64,000 bases of DNA. It comes from Lophium mytilinum (lineage: Eukaryota > Ascomycota > Dothideomycetes > Mytilinidiales > Mytilinidiaceae). The notes under the pieces were generated by a model. It had not been told where the DNA came from, ran no database searches, and saw only the letters and a program-made list of their open reading frames with translations. Location: NCBI GenBank assembly GCA_010093605.1, contig MU004186.1:1902616-1966615 (forward strand), written 5' to 3'. This document shows positions 51,257 through 62,803 of this stretch, piece by piece; the stretch's first letter is position 1, and every line of letters starts with the position of its first letter. Position numbers and translations under genes: made by a program.

Positions 51257-53838
51257 TTGAGGTTAGTCCCGGTAGCGGGAACGATGCTCCTGACGTCGAG
51301 CTCTCCGCCCAATCCGACAGCCCGGGTCCTTGAGGTCGCTTTCTCGTTGGCACAAGCGTTAGTTATGTCTTGGTGCTCGGTGCAGCGGACAGTCGATTCG
51401 CTTAAGCAGCTATAGAGTTCGAGGCGTTGCACTAGGGACGCGAACGCTCTGGGGCATCCTGCAGGACGGTAGACTCGGATTCACCAACGCGAGGTAGATA
51501 GTATTGGGGTCCCTGGACCTTAGGGTCATCCATGGAAACCAGTCTGCCGGATCATCCGGATCGTTGTGTCGGGTTTTAGGGCTGAACATGTGAAAAGCAT
51601 GACATTGCAGCATTCACTGGAATCTTGGGACGGGATCTTTTTCTGAAGATTGGAAGCGACGAAAGCTAACGTATGTATCCAGTTGCGAAATATATTACTT
51701 ACATTCATCTATCGAACTTAAATCAGCGCTTGCACCATCAAACTGACATCCACGAACGCAGAGAGCTGAAAGCAATAGTGCCTACGGTCCAATATCGTCA
51801 CCCACTGTGCTCGGCTGCACTGTGGCTGTTCTAGAAAGGGAGTCGGAGCGAAGCTAGGCCTCGAGGCGGATAGCAAACCTCCCAGCACACGGGAAGGAAG
51901 GGGCAAAAGCGAGACATGGGCAAGGGGCGATGAGACACGGTGTCAAAGGAACAAGCGAAACCTTGCTTGCTGGTGTGCTGGTGTTTTACATTCCTGAGGA
52001 GCGACCGGCAGACTGCTTGCGCAATCCTCAGAGCTAGGGCTGCTATCAGATGCGACTATCCCTTGGACGGTCTGACAGCCAGGCACGCCCGCCCTCGTGC
52101 TTCATCGGACACGACGATCTTCCGCGGCTGCGCAGATCGCTGCCGACGGCTCTCCTCACGATGTTCGCAGAAAAGCTGCGACTTGCGCGTCGAGGGCAGG
52201 TGCGCTGAGCAGGCGGGAGCAAAGTTCTCACGCCGTGGGCACGGGATGACTCGTGACGCAAAGTCAGGTCCAGGGGAACGCTCCGTTTGGTGGTTAGTGG
52301 CGGGAAGTCCCTATTACGCACCCACAGTTTGACCAGAGGCCGAAGCGCGTTCGGCCGGCGCTCGCGGCAGGCGGGAAGGCGGTTGACTCGCAGAAAAGGA
52401 GGGCTCCAATCTCGGCGCGATGATTGATGGTTGCATGGTGGTCGGCGTCGTGTGTGGGCTTCTCGAAGGGTGATGGAAGGCGTGAAAGCTGCAGGGCGAG
52501 CCAATCTCGGGCCAGCTGCCGGCATAGACGGCGGGAAAAGGCGTGTGACTGCGGAGGGTTGGCGTCGAGAAGAATGCACGCTGACGTGCGGTTTGGGTGC
52601 GGCTATGCGGGCTAGTTGTATGAGGAGGCAACGAGGAGGCATCGTGGGCTGCCCCATTGGATCGCTGATAGCATCATGGCACGGCGCGAGTCGTCGCATG
52701 GCCGCCACGTGCAGCCGCAAACGGCGCATTGCGTTGCTGCTGAGGGCCGGCGCTGAGTGGCTCGCAGCAGAGGGACCGAAGTCAAAAAGTCAGAGGGTCG
52801 GCCCCTGCTCACGGATGGCGAACGAACACGATCGGCCCGTGAGGTGTCGTGGAGGATGGGCCCGCGGGCTGACTCGCCGCCTCCACCTGGCCGCATATGC
52901 AGTGCAGAGAGACGAGGCGAAGTGGCGACGATCGCTGGACAGACGGCGACAAGCAGAGGCACAAGCAGAGGCACCGGAAGAGGACGGGGAAGAGGACGAG
53001 GAAGAAGCAGAAGATGAGGCATTCGCAAGACGGTCGCGATAGACAGTGGATTCAGCGGGACAGCGCCCGAAGCATCATGGCGCCCCACAATGCTCCAAAC
53101 GAGACGCCTGACCCCGAGGGGACGTCCTGAGGCTGTGGTCGCACAAGGAACACCATGCCGTGACTCGCAATGCTCCCTGCCACCACCACGAGCCATGCCC
53201 GAATCGACGGCCGCACCCCGACTGCCCGGCCGCGAAACCTTCAGTTCCCCTGGCCGCAAAACCGCCCTACTGCTACCCTCCGCAACCCTTCCATCCCATC
53301 CCTGGCCGGCTCTCCCGGGCCCCCGAGCGGTCTGTCCTTCTACCGCGGTGTCGACGTCGTGCCGTGGCGCTTCGGCAGCATGGGCTCAGCATGGGCGCTC
53401 ATCATCTCTCCCAGGGCATTCCCAGCTGTGTGCAGGCACGCTCTGCAGGCTTCCTCCACGCTCAAAGCCAAGGGCCGCACCATGCGCTGGGCAGATTCTG
53501 CATCCTTCCATCCATCCCTCCACCATCCTGACCACCCTGACCATCCCATACCTGCCCGGCGACCGAGCGCGCTTTTAGACCCTGCCTTCCCTGACCCGCT
53601 GTGAAGACTCCCTCCACCGCAATCCCCGCAGCGACTGACTATCAGACCCAACGCCGTCTCCTGTGCCCTGCGCCGTCTCTGCTCTGCGACCTCTGCACCC
53701 GCTTGCCGAACCGTGTCCAGGGCTCCCAGCACTCCTAGCACCCACTGCAATACGACCTCGTTCGCCACTCCAGGTTTCGATGCTGAAACACTGCTGAGAT
53801 CTTGCAAAAGCCTGCTGTTGCCGTTGCCATACCGTCCC
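51257..53838. other. Long GC-rich intergenic region upstream of the Far1-like gene
   Basis: 2.6 kb between two plus-strand genes. Overlapping frames of 180-230 codons on both strands (52,046-53,259) reflect high GC and none has a domain. A purine-rich repeat-like tract (GAAGAGGACGGGGAAGAGG) lies at 52,970-53,010, then C/T-rich DNA up to the start. It may be a long promoter plus 5' leader. Confidence 0.5.
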
Positions 53839-56800
53839 ATGTCGGCTCGGCCCACTCCAACCACCGCATTCAAACCCACTCCACCACATCGCAAGCACGA
53901 CTACTCCCACGAAATCGAGTCCAACCTCCAAGAGCTCGGCCTCCTGGGCTCCACGTCGCGCAAGAAGGCCTACAGGAAGCCCAAGGGCGTCGAGTTCCGG
54001 ACACCGGTGGTCCACGACAGTACGGCTCCCGCTCCCGTTCCCGCTACCTCCTGCTTCGTCGTTTGTTCCACGCTTTGACCTGGCTCATATGTTGTCTTAT
54101 TCAGGCCTGCGCCCTCGCTCCCGCCAATCCCAACTCTCCTCCGACACCGCCAAACCCCTCTCCTCGCGCAGCACCTCCTCCCACTCCCCCCATCCGCGTT
54201 CTTCCAGAGGCATGGCCGGCGTCCTCGACATTGAGCGGACGCGCACCCGCCGCGAGAGGACCTTCATTGGCAGTGAGTGCTCTGTCTGCGAAGAGCCTCT
54301 AGAGCACACCCTTCGCGGCGAGCGCATCCTACAGCTCTCATGCGGCCATGTCGCTCACGAGGCATGCTTCTACGAGTACATCCGCGAGTTCGAGTCGCAA
54401 ACATGTCCCACCTGCGAGGCGCCATTGGGCCTAGATACTAGCAGAGGGGGAAATGTCTTGGACCTAGGTGAGTTTATTTGAATAACATGTAGTTTTCCCT
54501 AACATTCGCGTAGAAAAGCTAAGTACCCTGGTTCGCTCAGTGCAACACTCGGATACAAGGGACAATGGCCGGAGCACCCAAGTTACCCCAACTCCCTGGG
54601 ACACACAGACAGTTACTGAGAATCCTCGAACTCGCGACGGGCCAGAACTTCAGAATCGGCCACCACCGCAGCAGCAGCAACAGCATCATGACCCAAGAGG
54701 AGATCACCGCCAAAGGGAGAGTAGCCACAGCCGCGAAAGCCGTGAGCGATCAGAACGAATGGGTTCATCGTCGCGCCAGCACAACCGGAACGACAGCGGA
54801 GCGACAGGAGCCGCATCGTCTGGGGATTACGCCGATACTCACAATCCAACTGGACGAAGACACGATTACGACGTGCAGTCCATGGAAACGAGCCTCAGCA
54901 GCCCCCGCAGCTTGCTCAAGAATCCAATTCCAGCACCCACAGTCACAGTCCGCAGCGAATTCCCAACCCTCAACCGGTCTCGTCAGCAGCAGAGTTTGAC
55001 TTGTCTCATAACCATCGAGGTTGTGGAAGGCAAATGGCGACCAGATCCAGAAGACATGCGCACCGTTCCGCCAGTTCCTTCAATCCACCCAAGCGAGAAT
55101 TACGGGAGGTCAAAATCTCCGGCCCCAAGCCGAGCGCTCGACAGCTTGTACGAGTCTCCTGAAGTTCTGGACGAAGTAACAGAAGATCTGCATTCACGCG
55201 TGGACAATTGGCATGGCCTGGACTTTTCAAGGTATTTGAGTCAGGTGGCTTCTTTAGGAAGTGGTTGACTGACGAATTTCTAGGTTTGGCAAGCTTCGTT
55301 TGCACGGCCACGTCCGGGTTGGCAAGGATCGCCAGTCTTGGCAGGAACTGGAGTGCTACCTTTTCTCCGAGATGCTCATCTGCGTCAAAGAGAAGAAGGT
55401 GGCCCAAGCACCGCATTGGGATGGCGCTGAGTCTGTTAGCAAGAAGACGAAATGCACACTCAAGGGGTCGATTTTGATCAAGAAGCACCTGAAACAAGTC
55501 GAGCACGCTCCTGGTAAGTAGTTCATCAAAGACGAGGGTAAGAGCGGAAACTAATGCAGCATAGATGAGGCTATTTTGACTCTGAGCCTTTCCGTGGCTG
55601 AACTACCTTCTTTCCACCTCCAATTTCAGAACCGCAACCAATTGGAACCATGGAGACGAGCGCTTCTGGATATCAACATGGAACCCTCCGCCAGGGTATC
55701 GGATTACGATCACGATAACTCTGGAACTGACGAGGACGACTACCGCACGAGCAATTCCAAGAACAAGCGAGTTTCGTCTGGGAACTCGTCGTATGGCGCG
55801 GCGAGGTCGACGAACACGGCTCCAACCGAGTACACGAATTCGCGTGTTGGGATGCCAGACATGCGAGCTTCATCGCCAATCCACGTACCTCTCGACATTG
55901 TGGTTGTCATCCCGGTTTCGTCGTCGATGCAAGGTCTTAAAATAAATCTACTCCGCGACGCCCTAAGGTTCATGGTTTCGAATCTGGGCGAGCGTGACAG
56001 AATGGGCCTTGTGACGTTTGGCTCCAGTGGGGGCGGGGTCCCATTAGTTGGCATGACCAGCAAAGCTTGGAATGGCTGGCCGAAGGTATTGGATTCCATA
56101 CGCCCGGTCGGTCAGAAAAGTCTCCGCGCAGATGTGGTGGAGGGCGCCAACGTTGCGATGGATCTGCTCATGCAGCGCAAGTCAACAAATCCGCTTTCTA
56201 GCATTATGCTCATCAGCGACTCGTCAACGTCAGACGCAGAGAGCGTGGACTTTGTGGTGTCGCGAGCCGAAGCCGCCAAGTAAGTGTATTGCTATTCGTT
56301 CATAATGCCTTAGTGCTAACCAGAACAGGGTCGCCATTCACTCCTTTGGGCTTGGCCTCACCCACAAGCCTGACACGATGATCGAGCTGTCAACGCGCAC
56401 CAAGGCGTCGTACACGTACGTCAAAGACTGGATGATGCTGCGCGAGTGTGTAGCGGGCTGCCTGGGGTCGCTGCAGACAACGTCGCATCAGAACGTGAAA
56501 CTAAAGTTACGGCTCCCCGAGGGCTCGCCCGCCAAGTTCGTCAAGATTAGCGGCGCCCTGCAGATCACGAAACGCGCAACAGGCCGCGATGCCGAAGCCT
56601 CATTGGGCGACCTGCGATTCGGCGACAAGCGAGGTAAGCAGCGCTGTCTTTCTAGTTTTGGGGCCAGTGTTTCTAATAACATTTCCAGATATCTTGGTGC
56701 AGCTCGCCATTGCGCCCGACACAGCCTCGCCGGAGCAGCTGCCCCAGGACCCTTGGGAGACGATCGTGTCCGGCCTAGAGGCCCTAGGCGGCCCGCTAGA

Positions 56801-57566
56801 CCAGGACGATCAGCGCAGCCTGAGCGTTGAGGAGGTGCCGTTGATCCAGGCCGATCTCGTCTACGGCGACATTCTTCGCGAGGGCTCCATCTCCCACCTT
56901 CCTAGACCGTCGCTGCTGGCGATCACCATGCTGCCCTCGACATCGAAGAAGAACTCAACAGGACGACCCTCCACGCCGCCTATCCCACCTCATCCGTCCG
57001 TCGTGCAGAGGCGGATGGAACTGCTCACATCGGACATGCTAACCCGCGCTCTGACACTTGTATCGCGAGGGCAACACGAGCGCGCACACCACCTACTTAG
57101 CGAGACCCGCAGTATCCTAAAAGGCCTAGGTAAAGGAGGCCTACCACCGCTGCCACCCCCTGGTGGCCCTCGAGGCAGCAACGGCCCCAGTGCCCCCAGC
57201 AGTGCTGGCCAAGCATCTCCCATGGTGGACGGCGCCGATCGAGGCACAGAACGACCTCGCACACCGTCGCCTCACGCCGAGAACCCCTTTACTCCTGCTG
57301 CTGGCATCGACGCAACGACCATGTACGCTCTCGACGCCGAGCTTGAATCTTCCCTCGAATGGATGAACCACCCGGCTGTCTTTGGCCGCGACTCTCGGAA
57401 AGCCGTACTGCAGGCTATTGGTGTCATCAGCTCCCAGCGGGGCTACACCTTCCGAACGCCCTCGGAATCGCTCTGGGCAGAACGCATCACGGGCGTGAAG
57501 CGACTCTCGGAGCGGTCGCGAGAGTGGCGCGAGGCCGGAGATGAGGCCCTCATGGAAGAGAACTGA
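53839..57566 (+). CDS. RING-H2/PH/vWA scaffold protein of the Far1/Ste5 type
   Basis: Seven exons: 53839-54019, 54105-54467, 54514-55231, 55284-55513, 55565-56279, 56329-56633 and 56689-57566, 1,129 residues, every join in frame. Domain order: RING-H2 with Cys119, 122, 140, His142, His145, Cys148, 161, 164 (C3H2C3); a Gln/Arg/Ser-rich linker; a PH domain at about 420-530 (GKLRLHGHVRVGKDRQSWQE ... LEPWRRALLDI); a von Willebrand A domain from about 605 (PLDIVVVIPVSSSMQGLKIN ... NPLSSIMLISDSST); and a C-terminal helical part. RING, PH and vWA in this order are the mark of the Far1/Ste5 family, which links G-beta-gamma to the pheromone MAPK cascade at the plasma membrane. The vWA MIDAS motif is PVSSS instead of DxSxS, so metal binding is probably lost, as in Ste5. 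Confidence 0.88.
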
Positions 57567-60500
57567 GCGCGGCACAGCACAGCACAGCATGGAATGGCAG
57601 CACATGCCCAAGTTACGACCCTAATGATCCTTGTACATCTGTAGCATACGACTTGGAAAAAAAGCTCTAGGTAAGGTTTTTCTGGAATGGGGTTCAACGG
57701 GGGGTGGGGGGCTCTGCTATCTATCCTTTGCCACATATTTTCATTGTCTACTTTCCCATCTCCAAACCGCCTCCTACTTTGGAGAAATTTCGAGGTGTTA
57801 TCTTTGGGCTTTCTGATGGGGAACTTGGTTTGCACGCAAATGATACCAACACAGTTACAGTTCGATGTCTTTGTTTTTTTTCTTGGGTCCTTTCCTCATC
57901 CTTTCCATTTCTCTACGACCGACAAACACCGGGTGAGAGAGTTGGGAATTGGCGGCTTTTGAGTTATTCTTGCGATCCTGCATTAGAGCGAGAAACAATC
58001 TGTTTTTGGGGATATAAAGATACCAGTAAGGGGGCCCAGCGGCGACTCTCTTCAAAGGTATCTGTTTCTTGTTTCATGCGTTTGGAATCATCTACATTGC
58101 CTATCTCTCTGTCTTGGCTATACACTTTTCCTTTTGTTAACGGGCGTTTCTTCTCATGTCCCTGGAATGCGCATTGGGCAAAGCGGGTAGCGAGCACGAC
58201 ATATGCGCTATGTATCAATCCATCAATCTATCAATTCGAACGTCATCGTATCACTACCCACGTGCGGTGTACGCCTTCGCGTGTATATCATACGATGCCG
58301 CCCCCACCCCACCTCGTGACTATGAAGAGGTCAGCCGAGTCGGCGCTATCGGCGACTGAGCGCGGACAGTGAAACGTTCCAGATCTTTCGATAAAGGCTG
58401 ACTACTGACGGGCGGGAGGGCCCGTGGTGCATTGCACTGCACACAAGCCCTACCGGCGTCCGCGTATCACCTCGTCCGCTATCCGTAGTTTGTGCTACGG
58501 AGGGCCACCACCGGCGCTTGTGCGGCTGCTGTGTGACGGTAAGCGGTTGGCTGCTGCGGGATGAGGAAGGATTAGAGATCGAGGCAGCGGCAGGGATGGA
58601 TGTTTGGGGAGGGGAGGGAGAGGGATGGTATGAGAGCAAGGGTGAGGGCTGTTAGGTATCCGTGATCTTGGAGGCGTGTGCCTGGAAGAGGGAAGAGGTA
58701 AGGTGATGGGTTGGCCAATGAGAGGGGGCGTGGGGTCATATTTGATGCTATATAGTCACGCACGAGGGTTAGTGTTGAAGGATCAGACACGGGGAATTGG
58801 AGTATAATGATGGGGCGAATGCGAGAATCCTATTCATGGACGCTCGTTGATGAAGACGGGATGGCAAGACGGTGCACGAGTTCCAAGGATGAGACGTAGG
58901 ATGAAATTATATTCATGTAGGATGGGATTGAGACGCGATGAAGAAAGTATATTGATGTAACGCTTGCACGGCGATCGATGACATGAGTAAAAAGACGCCA
59001 GTAAGCAAAATGAATACGAGAGCTGTTGGAGTCTGCAAGGAAGGCCGTTGCGGATTCTCGCGGCCCTCGGATCTCCCTGAGGCTCAACAGGAAGCCTGTT
59101 ATTCCAGGGTCCAGCTATATCACGATGTCAGCAGTCTGCCCCGACCACGCGTGGCTTTGGCGGACCTGGCTCCGCGTCCTCCATCATCATAGTACCCGGG
59201 AACTCGCGGCGCCGTTCCGAACTCGGGACTGTGGAGTGCGTGCCTAAGCAGCAGCGGAAATATCGGTTGCATTTAACTTTCTGCTACGGCTGTCTCTGCG
59301 GAGCATAAACCTTGGGAAGGGCATGGTGGTTGGCTAGCCGGCTGCATCTACAAGCGTAGCGCGAGTAGCTCGATCCCGACATGGCGGACCGCGAGCGGTG
59401 TATCCAAGTGCCGCCTGACGATTGCAACCTGATGCATTGACGTGCTATTTTTGCGCAGCGACGTGCGGTGAGGCTTTTGAAACGTGAAAGTCGTGAGGAG
59501 GGGGCGCCGGAAGCGGTAATGAGGAGCATCACAAGCTTAGGGATGGATGAGGAATCTTGTTTTTCTGGGGGATGTGGTGCAGTAGACCACACCCTCATCC
59601 CCCGAGACGGGCAAGCGTCCTCGCTCTGCCCTACAGGCCCTGGCCGGTGGAGGGCGGAGTGGTGGTTGCACTGCATTTGCTTGCTGCAGGCAGCTCGAGC
59701 ACCGAGGAGGGTGCTGCTCGGGGATCGAGGATAGGGCAAACGGCCAATCCCTCGAGTCCTACAGAAGCACCAACAGACACAAGGCCCGGTGGTAGACTTG
59801 GTGCCAATCGATAGTCTCCGGAGGATGGAATTGCCCGAGCAGTGATCGCCCTGACTCTGGACGCATATGCACGTTCGAGCGCGCTCGCCAACCTCCTGCT
59901 GAGGGCGTGCACGCTTCATGCAGCCCCCGCCGTGTGGCTGAGACGTCGCCAAAACGGGGCGTCGTCGAGCCAGGATCTGGTGTCCATTCGGGGGCGTTCC
60001 GTACGACGCGGATTCATTACCGCTGGTGTCGTGTAAAAGGGGTGTACTGCGACGTAAGTGGAAGTGGTGGCCGACCCGCGCGTCTGGCACCAAAAACAAA
60101 GCTTGCAGCGAAGGATTAGAGCTGGATCCGGGCCTCCGATGCGGTTAATTCTCCTGCAACTGGTTTCTAGAGTGTCGGGGAGAGGAGGGTGGCTGGATGG
60201 GTGGCGCGACGGAGCATGGTCTTCTTCAGAGTTGTGAAGGGCTGCCGCGGTATGCCGTCACTGAGTCGATAGTGGCTGGATGGTGGCGGGAGCGAGAAGA
60301 AGCAAAGATGCAGGGCGAGAGGGGTGCTGTTGGCTGCAGCATTTGGGCCTCCTCGCATGCGTTTACCCTGTGGGAGAGCTGGGTATGAAAAGCAATGGCG
60401 GTGCTGGATACTGCACAGGTGGAGAAAAGTAGTTTAGATAGCGAGGAAGTGTACTCGAACTTCTGATACTTGCCTTCTTCATCTCGTTATAGTCTTCGAT

Positions 60501-62803
60501 CGAACATCAATCCTACTAAAGCTGTTGAAGAACCCAAGGCCCACGTAGACGGAGTCACATCCGTGGTTCAACCCTCAGGTACCGACTCCCAACCACCAAT
60601 TGCGTCTCTGCCACATTACCCGTCAGCGTGACAGCCAATGCCGTCTCGAGACGCTGCCAGGAACCACACAGCCCGTCCTGCCGTCGTTACCGCTCCACCG
60701 GGTCCAGAGAAGAAGCAAGTGAGCGCGATGACAGAGATCCGACGTGCTTTACTGCCCTGAGTGGACTACTCTTGTCCGCCACTATCTTTCTTATCCTAAT
60801 CTCTGAACAAAAGAGGTAGCTACAAGAGAAGATTAAGAGCACAGTAGGCTATTTCGAATTCAGACTAGCAGTAGAGGTAGAAGCATGCCATCACATCACT
60901 AAAACACTCACATACACCTCCCTTGCTTGCTTGCGTTTGGGTTGGACCCAAGCATCTAGTTAACGCATACCACCAGCAATAGTCACCAACAGGACAGGGC
61001 ACCTGGCTGCACCCAGGCAGAGAACCCAAAACACCAACCGCCCATGCAGGCTATCGAAATCGGAAACCGAAAGGCCTTGTCGACATGCATCCCAACACGT
61101 CGGACCCACCTTTGCCCACAGGAGACTGAGTGCACAACCATGAGACGTCTCCAAGGCTGTGTTCTCAACCTGCCGCCTATTTTCAATAGCAAGAGCAGCA
61201 CCGTTCCGTCCCGTCCCACCAAACGGTCACGCCGAGTCCAAACACCCGTCTTCCTTGCTCCCGTCGATCAAACGCCATCCTTCGAGTTCATCACTTCCTT
61301 CTTCCAGCCAGCCATCCCAGCCTCCCCAGCCCATGGACGAGGCCCACATCCCTGTCTCCGTACCATGGAAAGCAACTGCAGGTTCCATAAAAGCCATCAC
61401 TTTAACTTCAACTTCAAAACACTTTTATCCACCATCCGATCGCCTCATTCTCTTCGTGCTTTATGACGCAATCATCGTCACACTCCCACAAACTCCCTCG
61501 TCGTTAACCAAGTTAGAACTGCGCCCTCCAGCCGCACAGCATCTCGCATCACCACCATCAGGCACAAACAGAAGCAAAGCGGCCCCACCACCAAAACGGC
61601 CGCCAAACGTGACAACGCCAGGGGTCACTGTGCACCGCAGCACCTTTAATCTCGCCGGCCACAGGCAACCCCCCTCCCTCGTATCCCTGGAGTGTCTGCA
61701 TCGTACGGCCGTTGGACCAGGGCTCTCATGTACCCAAGTACCGAGCTGGGGTGTGCCCATGTCGCCGTCTGCCCAGCCGAGCACCGCACGCCTGACACCT
61801 GCAGTGCAGTGCCGAAGCGGGTGCCGGCATCGGGAATGAATGGTGATGGACGAGCCTGACAAGCGCTGTAGTCATGGTATGTACATAGTAAGATGCTGCC
61901 TTGTGTCATGAGGTGCCTATCGTTGCTTTCTTCATCTACTTCGGGTCAACTACAGTATTACTTTTACATACAACGAACTCACCTCGTACGTCCTCGACTC
62001 CACAAAGCCCCGCTGATTGCCATTCTGTACTATGTGAAAAGTGCGCGTTTGTCTGAAAGGAGCGAAGTGGCCGCCGCGATAGGACACGCCGTTGGAGCTT
62101 GCAATCTGCGAGTGGTAGTGCGACGCGATGGGCAAGGTACAACCAGGCAGACAGACGCTGTCAAGTTAATAGTCAACAGTCGTACTAACCCCTATTCTAG
62201 TTTGACACAAAGCTTAAATCAGATGTCTGAACTGATTAGGCTGCCAGTAGTGTCTACGCACTTGCGCGTCTAGAGCGCCTGCATACTGACAGTTTGTAGG
62301 CGCCGCACATAGACATTAAGACCGTAAAGTCGTTGTACGCTCGCTTAGCTCATCCACGAGACGTTACTCTCTTTCCACGCAAGTACAGGCACACAGACAG
62401 GTACAAGTACAATACACAGGTCTCGCATGACTCTACTCGTCAACAAACCTCATTAAACGCAAGAATGGAGATCATCCCGCTCGCGGATTGTCCCGACAGG
62501 GCTCTTCTCGGGCCCACTTACCACTCCGCGGGATCTCTAACCGACGTGGAGCCCAGCCCAGCCCAATCGCTCTCCATCCTCCCGTCGATGGAGAGACAGC
62601 TAGATCGCTGGAAGCGCCGGAACAGTGCCGGCATAAGGCATGGTGAGTCGCGTCCCTGCGTCTTCTCGCACGAAGGATTCACGTGTTGGACGTGCTCCGT
62701 TGCACGGCGCGCTCTGCCTTACCACCCCACGGAGGAAAGGGCTCTCTTGAAATCGCTCGCTGTAGAAATGTCAGATGATGTTTGTGACCCTCTGCAGTCG
62801 ACA
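57567..62803. other. 5.2 kb without a convincing gene
   Basis: The longest frames are 271 codons (59284-60099, -), 226 (61159-61839, +), 222 (57704-58372, +) and 171 (62333-62848, +). Each overlaps other frames, and none has a domain, signal peptide or plausible start context. AT-richer near 58,600-59,000 and GC-rich elsewhere, with no transposon ends or long repeats seen. It holds the 3' region of the Far1-like gene and the convergent end of OMA1. Confidence 0.5.

Noticed and set aside
52046-53259. Long overlapping frames on both strands (up to 227 codons)
   Set aside because: High GC removes stops in all frames; composition is low-complexity and no motif supports any of them.
59284-60099. 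271-codon minus frame
   Set aside because: Overlaps several plus frames, Cys/Arg/Ser/His-rich shadow composition, no domain or start context.
61044-61839. Overlapping plus frames of 140 and 226 codons
   Set aside because: Pro/Ser/Thr-rich text of C-rich DNA with no recognisable domain.
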